A stretch of DNA of 64,000 bases, from contig JASAND010006872.1 in NCBI GenBank assembly GCA_030248195.1, positions 40,307-104,306 on the forward strand, written 5' to 3'. The notes under the pieces are model-generated. The model was not told the DNA's origin. It ran no database searches and worked only from the letters and a program-made list of their open reading frames with translations. Of the stretch, positions 48,011-60,143 are shown piece by piece; within the stretch, counting starts at the first letter, position 1, and every line of letters begins with the position of its first letter. The position numbers and the translations under genes are program-made. Source of the DNA: Trissonchulus latispiculum. Taxonomy: Eukaryota; Nematoda; Enoplea; Enoplida; Ironidae.

Positions 48011-49710
48011 ACAAGTAGGAAAGTAGGACTCCTTCGCAGTCGCATGAATAATTTAATATGAGCTATGATGGTCGACATTTACATGTATCAAGTATAAGAC
48101 TTAAAATGATCACTGAGCCAGCATCTAAATAAGTAGAGGACAAGATGTAAACGGCTAACATAACGCTACATTTCTCTTGGGCTCATATTGACGCTCGTTC
48201 TACGCTACATTTCGTCGACAAAGTTTATCCAGCTTCTAAAATACACTTCCTATCTCTGCATACTTAAGCCTCCTACAGCTTGCACGCCCTTTTGCAAAGT
48301 CCAAATAAGGAAACACTGTGAGCTTAGAGCAAAAAATGAAAAACGGTAGTAAAAGAACAGGCCTTGAGACGCCAATCTCCCCGTGGGAGCGCAGATGTAA
48401 AAAGTGCAAATGTTAACAGTCCAGCCAAAATTGAGAACACTAATTCACTGTTAACCTATCCGTAATCGACAGGGTATTTTTTAGGGATTTTGTCCCGGGG
48501 AGGATTGTTTTGCAAAAATGAGCCAAAAAATGGTATTTTTTGGCGTATTTTGCATGGTGAAACACCAAACGTTCTCAAAAATGTCAGGATTTAAGCTAAA
48601 AATAGCCATTTTTACGAAAAAATCTCCGGCGAAGCCAGAAATTTTACTATGTTTGGAAAATGTAAACCCCATTCAGGGTATTTTTCTGGGCTTATTCTAG
48701 TGGGGGGTGGGGTGGGCCCCCCCCCATAAACACCCTTCCCCCCCCAAAAATCGCCCCCCCCCAAAAAAGTGGGCGCCCCTTTTGGTACCAAATTTTGCCC
48801 TGAAAAAATCGCTCAGAAGGCCAAATTTTCAAAAATTTTCCGGCTTCGCCGGAGATTTTTACTCAATTTTTGCCCTTTTCAACACTAAATCTGCTTATTT
48901 TTGCTATGAAAATCAACTTTTATAGTATATGCCAGAAAAATAGCGCTATTTTTAGCATATTTTTCGAAAAATTTTCGCCCCCCCCCCCCAAAAAATTCCT
49001 TGCCCCTCGGACCTTTGGGGGGGCCCCCCCCCAGAAGCCCCCCCCCAAGAAAAAATCCCTAGCATAAGCCCAGTGTTTAGGGATTTTTTCGGGGGGGGGC
49101 GGGGAAGAAATTTTCGGGGGGGGGAAGATTTTTTGCATAAATGAGCCAAAAAATGGTATTTTTTGGCGTACTTTGCATGGTGAAACGCTAAAAGTTCTCA
49201 AAAATGCCAGGATTTAAGCTAAAAATCGCTATTATTACGAAAAAATCTTCGGCGAAGCCGAAAAATTTTTGAAAATTTGCCTATTTTTGGCAAAAATTTG
49301 GGCATCCAAAAAATCCCGGGGGGGGGGAAGCAAAAATCCCGGGAGGGGGCGATTTCGGGGGGGGAAGGTCAATTTCGGGGGGGGGGGCCCTGTAAAAAAT
49401 ACCCTGCCCGTTACGGGGGAAGCTCAAAATCAGGGGGATTTCGGCGGGAAGGTCAATTTCGGAGGACCCCCTGTAAAAAATATATACCCTGATCTAAAAA
49501 GCAAGATATGGGTTAGATTAGAATATTATATAAAAAAGAGAAAGAGAAACGCAGGGGCTCATGTTAGCCGATTACATCTTGTCCTCTACTTATTTAGATG
49601 CTGGCTCATATTAAACATTTCAAGTCTTGTCCTTGACACATTTAAATGTTGACCATCATAGCTCATATTAAATTTTTCATGCGACTGCAAAGGAGCATTT
49701 TCCTACTTGT
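48011..49710. mobile_element. foldback element C, interrupted by G/C-run sequence
   Basis: Arms of about 155 bp (48011-48165 and 49558-49710) are inverted. They start ACAAGTAGGAAA, contain CTCCTTCGCAGTCGCATG and repeated TTAATATGAGC and GACAAG boxes. Between the arms lies a CAGGGTATTTTT-ended segment (about 48470-49491) with long G and C runs. Confidence 0.75.
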
Positions 49711-49924
49711 CGTAATTAATTTTGGGAAGCATAGTATTTTTTCTAAAAGCATATCCACCAAACTTATTCGCCAAACGCCAAATCCGGTAAATTCCCCATG
49801 CCCAATAACCTTTGTTTGCACAATCTCCAGTAGTTTGAACCAGGAACTGGTTCAACTTTGAACCAGTTGAACCAGATCTGCCCAGTCACGATTGTGGGTC
49901 CGATCACCTATGGACCTTAAGGAA

Positions 49925-50110
49925 GCGGTTGCTGACTTGACCCTCCCAAAGGCAAAGTAGAACCAGCCCAGCAAGATGGGTAGGTCGGACGGTATATATA
50001 TATAAAACTAACTGTGGGAATCAATTCTCCGTGCCAGAAAACCTTTGTATGAAAGATTTGGGCTTTCTAAGTTGAATAGATAGAGAAATTTGGATTTGTC
50101 ATTTTTCGTA
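49925..50110 (-). repeat. inverted fragment of element H
   Basis: On the minus strand this matches the start of the 162-bp array and the region before it in copy 1 (CCATACAATGGTTTTCTGGC-like, GCCGTCCGACCTACCC), with a short TA run inserted at 49992. Confidence 0.7.
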
Positions 50111-50111
50111 T

Positions 50112-50180
50112 TTTCGCCGATAGTCCGAGGTTCGAATCCCCGCTGCCACAAGAAAGAAAGAAAGAAAGAAAGAAAGATTT
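50112..50180 (+). mobile_element. 3' half of a tRNA-derived SINE with (AAAG)n tail
   Basis: GGTTCGAATCCCCGC is a consensus B-box and T-loop, followed by TGCCACA and about eight AAAG units. No 5' half with an A-box is upstream, so this is a truncated tRNA-like copy and not a tRNA gene. Confidence 0.6.
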
Positions 50181-50269
50181 ACTCCAAAGAAATTCAACAA
50201 GGACGGTACATCGATTTACTCAAGTATAAGCTTAATCATCCATAACACAATACACGTGCAACATACGTA

Positions 50270-50590
50270 CTAAAGACAGTTACAAACTGAGACATCGGAC
50301 GCAACATACTTTGTCTTCCTCAATCTACCATTTATATACAATGAGATGGCGCAAAGTAAGTGCCTGCTTTCAAATAAAAGCTCTTTAAAGGTCTTCATAT
50401 CTTTAGCTAAGACAATATTTTCTGGGAGAGAATTCCATGAGTTTACTATTCTGTTAGTGAAAAAATACTTTCTAATATCTAAAGAAAATTTTGGTTTTTC
50501 CAATCTAAACAGATGACCCCGTGTATTACGTACATTAGCTGATAACGAAAACAGAGACTGAAAAGATATTCCAACAAGGCTTTCACAAAT
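50270..50590 (-). pseudogene. LINE fragment: C-terminal end of a reverse-transcriptase ORF
   Basis: The minus-strand frame contains NTRGHLFRLEKPKF, RKYFFTNRIVNSWNSLPENIV and FKELL. This pattern (R.H...L.KP, FF..R.VN.WN.LP..V, FK..L) is typical of the extreme C-terminus of non-LTR retrotransposon reverse transcriptases of the CR1/jockey type. No catalytic core is present; the fragment is cut off upstream where a SINE body begins. Confidence 0.75.
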
Positions 50591-50750
50591 CCCCTTGAGC
50601 AAGGGACTAAGCACATATCGGTTCGCTGTGGGCTCTAGCCAACCCAGCTATCCATCCTTATAGTTGGTCGGTAAATGGGTACCACTTATGTGGGAAGGTA
50701 ACAGGAGACCGTGTAGAGCATCTGTCTTGAGGAGCTGGCCCCTCCTCCAC
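50570..50750 (+). mobile_element. SINE body copy
   Basis: It matches the split SINE at 35703-35772 and 31560-31718 on the other strand (TTTCACAAATCCCC, ATATCGGTT, CCCAGCTATCCATCC, GGGAAGGTAACAGGAG) and ends in an AT-rich tail of ATT units. Confidence 0.65.
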
Positions 50751-50914
50751 GGCTGTAGTCATCATTCTAATAATTTATTAATATTCATAATTTATTAGTA
50801 ATACCTTTTATGCAACAGGCCCGTAGTTCAATATATGTAATTTCTGAATATAAAAAGAAAGCAGCTCCAGCTCGAAGCATTCGACCTGTGCGACGTGTAT
50901 AGGCCTGGCTTATT

Positions 50915-51780
50915 TTTACTGGGGGGGGGGGGGTGGCGGGGCCCCCCCCCACTCGGCAACCTCCCCCCCATTCGAGGTTCCCCCCCATAAATTTTTACCT
51001 CCCCCCCATAAGCCAAAAAATTGCCAGATTTCACCATTTTTAGCCTAAATTTTCAAAAATTTTTCCGGCTTCGCCGGAATTTTAACGAAATTTCCGCTAT
51101 TTTAGAGTAAAAAACACCTAAAATTAGTCATTTTTTAGTGATTTTTGGCAATTTTCACAAAAAAACGTAAAAATTTGCAAAATTTTTTCCAAAAATATTC
51201 CCCCCCCCCATCGATGGGGGGGGGCAACTTTGAGCCTCCCCCATATCGCCCCCCCCATAAATTTTGGCCTAAAAATAAGCCAGTAGGCTGAGACTGAGCC
51301 CCAGATATAGCCCAGTCTGACCTTATTAACGCGCATTTGAAGCATACTTTTTGCCAATTTTAGCGTTTGGACCAACCAGCCAAAAATATTTTCCGGGTCC
51401 GGGTACCTGAACGGGAGGTCAAATTCCACTGACCCTTGTGGAAGCAAATTTGGGTACCCCTTGTGGGAGCGATTTTTCTTAGGGGTACTTTTGAAAGCGA
51501 TTTTTAAGCTATTTTAGCCTATTTTTAGCAAAAAAACAGCAATTTTTAAGCTAAAACACGTTTTTTGGACGTTTTTTAGCTAAAAATAGTAATTTTAAGT
51601 GAAAAATTCCGGCCAAGCCGGAAAATTTTTGGAAATTTTAGTCGTAAAACCTATTTTTTGGGCAATTTTCTTACCCCTTGTGGCCAATTTTCTTACCCCT
51701 TGTGGGAGCATTTTCCCGACCCCTTGTGGGCGACTTCGCCGAGGGGGGGGGGGAAATTCCCCCCCTTGTCCACCGGTGTC
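50915..51780. other. G/C-run modules with TTCG hairpins, no gene
   Basis: Runs of eight or more G or C alternate with AT-rich stretches holding short inverted repeats such as CCGGCTTCGCCGG (51065) and CCGGCCAAGCCGG (51610). Frames are compositional. Confidence 0.5.
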
Positions 51781-51850
51781 CGGGAGGCATAAAGACTAGC
51801 TTATTTTGTTATTTTTTGATTAGTACCACAAGAATATATATGGTTCTAAC

Positions 51851-52124
51851 TACTAGTGATGTGCGCCGGAGCTCCGATTTTCGGTGCTCCGGAGCTCCGG
51901 GTACCCGGAGCAGCCATTTCCATGCTATGATGCCTGTCTGTTTCTCATAACTTAGGTACTAATGAAATTTTTGAAGAGTTTTTATGATTTCTTGCTGTAG
52001 TCTGACGAACAGTGCGTAAGAACAATGAATTACTGCACGTTTTATTTTTAATATTTTTCTGCTTTCTCAAAACTGCTGTATGATTAGTTTCTGTATGATT
52101 TTTCCAACTTGTCCAGATGATAAG

Positions 52125-52156
<32 letters not shown>

Positions 52157-52791
52157 ATTCTAAGCTACGACCTCTAAGAATTGTTTCAATATATACAACG
52201 TTTTTAATTAATTGCCATTAATTAATCCATTAATCCATCAATTATTCCCTTTTCCGATGAAATCTATTCTTCTTACGTAAACTTTCGATGTCTACAAATG
52301 TTTTCTTTGCTTTCATCTCACACATCTTTTCTAATATTTTTCAGACATAATTTCTCCTTGTTCAAATTTATTTTATGATTACGTATATACATTCTTTTTA
52401 AAAGCAAATCTGGTCCACGTTTGTTAAACTTGACATAAATAATTCATCAAGGATTCAAAAGTTTAATTTTTGACGAAATTCTCGTAACGAATGTCCGAAC
52501 GAAGTCTGAACTCATTTCAGATCAAAAATACAGGCTAGCAAATAGAACAAATGTGTATAGCAAAAGAATCAGATTCTGAACATAAAAATGCGAAGCGCTA
52601 TATATATATATATACATGACATGCATGCGTAGTAAACAGTGAGTAGACGTGCTTTTCATTGCAAAAATAATTTGCTTAGCTTAAAACAAAATTTTTACAA
52701 TTTTAATCTTCACAAACAGTCGGAGCTCCGGTGCTCCGACAGCCCGCTCCGGCCGGAGCTCCGCGGGCAATTTGTTCAGTGCACATCACTA
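51851..52791. mobile_element. hAT-like element with GGAGCTCCG repeats
   Basis: TAGTGATGTGCGCC at the left (from 51854) and GTGCACATCACTA at the right; GTTCTAAC occurs directly at 51843-51850 and 52792-52799, with three extra bases between the left copy and the terminus. CGGAGCTCCG repeats lie inside both ends. A right-end fragment of another copy is at 53270-53362. Confidence 0.75.
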
Positions 52792-52797
52792 GTTCTA

Positions 52798-55700
52798 ACA
52801 GGGTATTTTTACAGGCCCCCCAAAAATGCCTTGCCAACCGAAATCGCCCCCTCCCGGGATTTTTGCTTCCCCCGGGACTTTTTGGATGCCCAAATTTTTG
52901 CCAAATTTTCAAAAATGTTTCGCCTTCGCCGAAGATTTTTTGTATAAATAGCTGTTTTTAGCTTAAATCCTGGCATTTTTGAGAACTTTTAGCGTTTCAC
53001 GATGCAAAATAAGCCAAAAAAATATATACCATTTTCTGACTCATGTATGCAAAAATCGTTCCCCTCCCAGCACCCAGGGGGGGTTCAAGGGGTCTAGACC
53101 CCCCCTTTTGGGAAAATTTTTGTAATGTTTATGGCTAAAACAAATGTTTATTCGAATGTAGCAAAGAAATCAGCGTCTAAAAATAAACAGTTAAGCAATA
53201 AAAGTATTCAGCGAGTAGACATGCATTAACAACCTGTTTTTAGCTTAAATCAAAATTTTTTACAATTTTGCCTCCACTAACAGTCGGAGCTCCGGTGCTC
53301 CGACAGCCCGCTCCGGCCGGAGCTCCGGAGCGGGCAAATGTCTCGGCGCACATCACTAGATTTTACCATGAGATTATAATGAATTTACAATGGTTTTACT
53401 TCGGTTTTATACGTATTTACAAGAATTTTACCACTTTGTATTTTTTGGCCATTTTTCGAAATTTCTGAGGTATATATATATATGAACTTCGGGAGGGATT
53501 GGGGGGGGGGTACCCCCATCCATCACATTTCGGGAGTTGACCACCAAAATCCCAAGATTCCCCCATACATGTACCTGGGGGACAGGTGGCAGAGGAAGAA
53601 CTTGTGCGGGTAAAATCGTTGTAAATTGCTGCGAAAGGTACAACAATTTTACCATCGATTTACCACAAATTTTTAATGGAATTTTAATATTTATATTAAT
53701 GGATTTACAATGATTATATATATCCGATTTTTACCATGAGATTATAATGAATTTACAATGGTTTTACTTCGGTTTTTATACGTATTATATACAAAAATTT
53801 TACCACTTTGTAAAATTGTTGTAAATCTGTTGTAAAATCATTGTATGTATATAAATGCAATTGGATCAATTTACAATGTGTTTACAACTTTTACAACGAA
53901 TTTACAACGTCTTTATGACGATTTAACCATGTGGTAAACTTGTTGTAAAATCGTCGTAAATGTTTACAACGTTTTTACAATGATCCAAAATAAGTTTCAA
54001 CAATTTTATAACATATTTACCACGTTGTAAATTCGTTGTAAAATCATTGTAGAAACGTTGTAAACAATTACCACGATTTTACAACAAATTTACCACATGG
54101 TAAAACCGTTATAAAGACGTTGTAAATTCGTTGTAAAAGTTGTAAACACATTGTAAATTGATCCGATTGCAGTTACAATGATTTTACAACAGATTTACAA
54201 CAATTTTACAACGTGGTAAAATTATTGTAAATACGTATAAAAGCCGGACTAAAACCATTGTAAAATCGTTATAATCTTATGGTAACAACGGATATAAACA
54301 TTGTAAATCCATTAAAAAATATTAAAATTTTATTAAAAATTTGTTGTAAATCGATGGTAAAGGTAAAATCATTGTACCTTGCGCCATAGGTGAACCAGGC
54401 TACAGTTTACCCCCTGTGAGACCCCCCCCACGGAGAGGCCAGACCCCCCACCCCCCATACCCGACCTCGACTACTCCCCCCCCCCAAGCCGAGCTCAGAC
54501 CCCCCTCCCCCCCTAAAATGGGGTCCAAACAAGAGAAAAAATGCTAAATTTTTGCAAAAATTTTTGCAATTTTTCAAAAATTTTTTTAAAAATTTGTATA
54601 GAAACATTTAAAAAGCTGGTTTTCCCATTGGCCCCTCTCATATGGTGCCAAATCTAGGATTTTTTGGTCAAAATTTTCAAATTTTTTCGCTTCGCGGAAA
54701 TTTTTGTCAAAAATCGTCTTTTTTTCAAACTATTTTTTTAAGCTTAGTTATAAGTATATGTAGAAAACAGGCTTTTATACGGTTTTTTTGCCATTTTTAG
54801 CTTTTTAGGGGGGGCCCCCCCCCCCCCCCCTTAAACCCAGAACGCTATGAAATAGGTTTTAAAACGCAATACGAGTGGTTTGTTATTAAATTTATATATG
54901 TCGAAAATAGTCAATTTTATGTCCAAAAAGTGCCATTTTTAGCTGAAAAAAATTTGGGTACAGTTTGGGTACAGTTTTTTTGAAAATTTCCGATTTTTGA
55001 GACCCCCCCAAGCCAGATTTGGACTTTTTACTCCCCCCCCAACCCAAACAGGTGGTATGTATATACACCTATGCCTTGCGCAGCAATTTACAACGATTTT
55101 AAACGCACAAGTTCTTCCTGTGTGGGGGGAACCCCTCCCCCGAGTGGACAAGTCCCGACTCCGCCCCCAAATGGCCAAATCGCAGACCCCACCCACCCAA
55201 ATTTGCCAGACCCTACCCACCCTCCAAAACTTCAAATCTTTGGGTCAAACAAAATTAGGAAAAATTCGCAATTTTTAGCAAAAATTGCATTTTTTTCGAA
55301 AAAATGACTAAATCAGTTGTAAAAATACACAAATTTTTGGTTTTAAATAAGGTACTTTAGCAAAATCGCAATTTTTTCCTTACATTTCTGAAAAAATTTT
55401 TTATCCCCTCCCCGATCTTTCCGGACCCCACCGCCACCCTACCAAAATCGGCTACCCCCACCCCCCAACTTTTTCTCAAGGTACACCTATGGATTCCCCC
55501 TCCCCCCGCCGAGACCCAAAGTTCCAGGGAAACTATGCTACACTCATAGGTGTGTTTGGGGGTGGGGGGTGGGGGGGGACCCCTCCCCCCAAATGGAGGG
55601 GTCGCCAACATAGGTGTACCACCTGTTTGGGTTGGGGGGGGGGGGGGAGTAGAAGGTCCAAATTTGGCTCGGGGGACCCCACCAAAATCCGAAATTTGGG

Positions 55701-57010
55701 GGAGGGGGACCCCCCCTAAACTGTACCCAAGTTTTTTTTGCTAAAAATGCTCCTTTTTCGATGTACAGTACATAAAACATACTCAAAACCTTCTGTCGAT
55801 AGTTTTCGTATGCGAAAATAGGGCTTGAAAATTGACAAATTTGTGCTAAAATATGCCTAAATCAGCCCAGATTGTGGTTTATAATTGCGTATATTACCTT
55901 TTAATTGCTATAAATAACCATCTTTAGCTCTTTATATGTGATTTATAGCAATGTTTTCGATTTTTTTTCAAAAATTTTCAGAAGTTGCGAAAAATTTTTA
56001 TAAAAATTTTGCATTTTTTACCTGGTTTGGACCCAATTTTAGGGGGGGAGGGGGGTTTGAGCTCGGCTTGGGGGGGGAGTGGTTGAGGTCGGGTAGGTAG
56101 TTCCTACCCCTCCCCCAAATAGATTTTTTCAGACCCCTCCCCCCTAAAAATTTTCAAACCCCTACCTAAATTTTTGAAAATTTTTAGCTAAAAATTCGAA
56201 ATTTTACCAAAAATTGCCGAAAAATTGCTAGAATTCGCTTACTTAAGCTAAAAATCGTTAAAAATACTGTAAATTGAGGAAATTTTTCAAATTCTTTAAC
56301 GAAAAACCGACCTAGAAAATTTTTCTTACCCCTCCCCCCAAATCGACTTTTCGCAACCCCCCCCTCCCCCTTTTTTCGCCAAGCCCCCCTCCTACTTTTT
56401 TCTGAACCCCCTCCCCCACTTTTTTCGCCAGCCACACCTATGGCTACACTACATATATAGGTGTAATTGGGGGGAGGTTTGGGGGGGGGTAACCCCCCCC
56501 AGCCATTTTTCCAAACCACCCCCAAAAATTTTTGGGGGCCCCCGCCCCCCTCCCCAGCTGGGGGGGGGGGGGGGTAGTCGCGCCGAAGGCGCGAAAAATT
56601 GGCCAAAAAATCGGGTATTTTTAGGGTAAATTTTACAAAATTTTCCAAAAATGTCCAAATTTCTGGCTTAAAGTGTTCATTATTGCGTTAAATACACGTT
56701 TTCAACAGTTTTATAGACTTTCTGACTCAATATTGACCCTATTTTGGAGTTGGAAACATGTTGGCAATCTAGTTTTTGAGTTTAAAGGCCCTGTCTAATG
56801 TTAAAATTAATTAATGGTTGGATGTTTTTGGCATTAGCAATGGCTGAAAATGCGATTTTTGACATAAAAATTGAAAAAATTTTTGGGGGAGGTTTGGGGG
56901 GTCTTGGGGGGGGGTTTGGGGGAGGTCTAAAAAGGGGGCCCGCCCCCCAAATTTGGGGGAAGGGGGCCTCCCCCCCCCACCCAACCCAAATCCCCGTTAC
57001 ACCTATGCTA
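52798..57010. other. mosaic of G/C-run modules; no supported gene
   Basis: It includes another CAGGGTATTTTT start (52799), a fragment of the GGAGCTCCG hAT element (53270-53362), a dense field of TTGTAAA/TTTACAA words (53600-54380), and repeated blocks of C8-C15 or G8-G15 next to AT-rich DNA with GCTTCGC hairpins. Many open frames on both strands are Gly/Pro-rich artefacts. No domain was recognised. Confidence 0.5.
53600..54380. repeat. TTGTAAA/TTTACAA word field
   Basis: More than thirty copies of TTGTAAA, TTTACAA, ACAACGATTTTAC and GTTGTAAATCG occur in both orientations, so the stretch can fold on itself. The outer parts, AACTTGTGCGGGTAAAATCG and CATTGTACCTTGCGCC, hint at element ends, but no TSD was found. 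Confidence 0.6.
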
Positions 57011-58913
57011 CACTACACCCCTAAATCCATGAATTATCGTAATTAATCGAAATCGGGGTGAGCCAAGAATTAGCCGTAGTGGCAATTTGGATAGATGGTT
57101 GCTTTTGAAGCTTGATTGGAGCAAAGTCTCAATAATCTCGGTGATCGACTGATCGCTCCACAATAAAAATGATTGTTCAAGGGAAGACAGACTCTGCTCA
57201 TCTCAGTTTCCTTGTTTTCACTACTTTTGCTATTTCTCCATATTGTTGCTCCACATGAATAATGCTATATATACGAAACTGACATTTGTGCCGTACTTCC
57301 TGTTGTGCAGTTGTTGAGCCCGCAAACTTTTAGGGCATATTTTTGTGTTCCACAAGTGAGTAATTCATGCCATCTTCCACAACTGAGATCCTACACACTA
57401 AACGCATACAGCACTTGCGCCAGACAGAAGTGTGGCGGAAAAAAATCCGCCAACATTGGACTTAACACTTCCATACTTAACGCTTATTTTTGTTGTGGGA
57501 AGGATTTGTGTGGTGGAATTGTGTAGTGGATTTAGGTGGTACTGTATCCTGACATTTGAAACGCACAGATTCATTGTTGGTGTGGACAAATGACACCGAA
57601 ACTAAATTTTTCCCTTTGCAGGAATTAAAGGCATTTCTAAATATAGGCTAATATAAGCCAGAAATAATTTATGTTGTCGCAAACTGATTTCAGGAAATCA
57701 GTTTATTCAAAATATATAGCTACCACACATTAAGGGCAATGCCCATTTTACTCACACTCAATTGATCGGCTGTCACATTTTAAATTTTACACACCTCCAC
57801 TAAGGAGGGGATGCTTTTCATTTTTCACAGCGTTAAAGTGCAGCCTCGCAAAGTTGCTGACCTACGGTTTTTTCGTGCATGGGAGTGGTCGAAGTTTTTT
57901 CGATTTTTTGCCGGACTGTTAAGAGCCAATGTCTTGAATTTTCTTGCGAACATAAAGGAAACTTAGAACTATTGTTGGGTGTGCGCAACTTCAAAATTTG
58001 CTGAGTAGAAGCAGGTGCAGCACGTCATTTACCTGGTACCACACCCCCGTTATGGCAATTGATATATTTCGTTTTAGACCTAGTCCGCTGCCGCTGCAAG
58101 CATTCGATTGGGCTCAAATTTTGCACACAGACATCTTTTAATACTATAGATATGTGTGCAAAAGTGCTTGTCGACCGCAGCAGTAAAAACTAATAAAACA
58201 ATTTGTTTAAGTTTTGCTGTCAGAGACGCAAAATTAGCTTCCCGCCAAAAATGGCATATTTTCAAAATCGTCGAATTAATATAAAATAGTGCTCAATCGA
58301 TAGGTCTTTCATTCTAAACAACTTTTCTCATTGCATCAAGTCACGATATTGCCTCTACGATGAGATAAATTCCATCAAAATTTAGCTACAAGCCGATTTT
58401 GAGCAGTTTTTCACAGCCACATAATGAAACAGTCATTAAAAACCCATTACAAAACGTAAACCCGCCAAACTTGGAACACATTTAGCATTATATCCTGACT
58501 ATATACTGTAAAAATTTCAGAAGATTTGTAGCACTTTGTGGATTAGGCTCGAAACGGAGGCAAGTCACCTGGTGAAAAATTAACAATTTTCAAATCTTGC
58601 GGCATCAGTACTCCCGAACGAGGAGCTACTGTGAGCTGCCATTTGGCATGTGAATTACCTGTGTCCACAAAAATATGTGTGCAAAGTTTTAGGTCTGTAG
58701 CTTTCCCTGAAAAATTCAGAGCTTCCGAAATACTAATCTAAAAATTTGAAAAAATGAACGAAACTTTTCAGTTTGGGACCCTCTACAGCCCTGATGTCAT
58801 GGGATATATCAATGCCTTATAGTAACTTTTAAACTGCGATATGTTACCTACCTGCATGCAAGAAAACTAGCGCTCTCCGAAGACGTTATGCAAACCCCTA
58901 GGTATAACCCCCC
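57011..58913. other. no supported gene
   Basis: AT-rich, not obviously repeated elsewhere in the window. A 45-nt in-phase stretch at 57310-57354 lies between TTGTGCAG and GTGAGT and could be a microexon, but nothing joins to it. Confidence 0.3.
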
Positions 58914-58917
58914 TTAA

Positions 58918-60143
58918 GGGGGGGGGGTCGCGATTTTTCGACCATCTCCGATTTTTCTCATTTTCACATATTTTGTAGTCCTCATGGGTCCCCAAAACAA
59001 GACAAATGCGTTTGTTGCAAAACTTTTCCTATCATTCACAATAGCCCTCTAAAGGTGACCCCGACATGTGTTAAACATAGGAAAATGAAAAAGTTAGGAA
59101 AATTTTTCTGCTACCAAAAGTTTGAGCGCTGTGTAAGAGCAAATCGGCTACAACTCGCTGTAAAACCTAATTTGGACTAGGTAGAGTGCTAATATCTATA
59201 CGACGTTATTTCCTGTAGGGCCGCTGATTTTATACCAATTTTCAAAGTTCGGGAAAAGCGGTTTTTGCTCAAAATCGCTCTGCAAATGTGTAGGTCATTG
59301 AACGTTTTGTCCTGTCCTGAACTAACTCTTTGGTGTAGAAACTTCGCGTTTAGATATTAGCACAGTACATTGCTAGAGCTTTATTTTGCATATAATCAAT
59401 CCCTATTAGGGCTTTTCAGTAGCTCACAGTTTTGGTAGCAGAAATTTCATTTTTCTTCAAAAATCGCCATTTTTCGATAATTTCATGTTTGCTGCTTCAT
59501 AAGTCAGTCAAATCTTAAGGTATCTCAATTAAATTTGGCATGCTAATAGGCTGGCATAAAACCTACCTGTATGTAAAGTTTCATGCCAATAGCCTGTGTT
59601 TATCTCTGGTGACATTCTACGATAGCATGGCGGACACCTATGGGCAAAAAATGTCAAATTTTCAACTTTTTCAAATATAGCCATATTTTATATCAAATTG
59701 AAGCTCTCGATGTCCTGAACATTTTATCTTCTTGCACCAAGTCTCTACAATGCAGTATGAGAAAGTTAGAGGGAGTTAAAGTTTGAAGCAAATGACAGAC
59801 GGAATAAGCTTTACCAAATCGTCCAAACGCCGTGTCTCGCTCGTTGCTTGGCTTGTACTACAATTTATGCGGTAATAAACACTTACAGGTAAAGGCTTTA
59901 AATTGATGTATTTGTCATGCCACAGTCTCTTGTCATCCTATGTGTACGCGACTTCGAAGCCCTCAGCGAGGCATACTAACGTGTAAATACTAAATTGTAT
60001 GGATTTGAACTGCAATATCTCTAGACTGGATTGACCCTGGACTCTAAAAATTTGTCTTGTTTTTGGGCACATGTGGGGGTATATAATACCCAAAAATGAG
60101 CGAAATCGGTGACTATAAAATTTGGTACTTGGCGACCCCCCCC
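58918..60143. mobile_element. TTAA-flanked non-autonomous element, about 1.23 kb
   Basis: TTAA at 58914-58917 and 60144-60147, with G10TCGCGATTTTTCGACC inside on the left and GGCGACCCCCCCC on the right. The left subterminal part (ATCTCCGATTT, TCATTTTCACATA) matches 4998-6240. No transposase. Confidence 0.8.

Noticed and set aside
50113..50153. Possible tRNA gene (B-box GGTTCGAATCC)
   Set aside because: No A-box or 5' acceptor stem precedes it and an AAAG tail follows, so it is a truncated SINE.
55357..55786. Gly/Pro-rich frames on both strands
   Set aside because: Overlapping frames through G and C runs; no domain and no splice context.
57305..57526. Cysteine-containing frame of 73 residues
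   Set aside because: No signal peptide or domain; only a 45-nt part is bounded by plausible splice sites and nothing joins to it.
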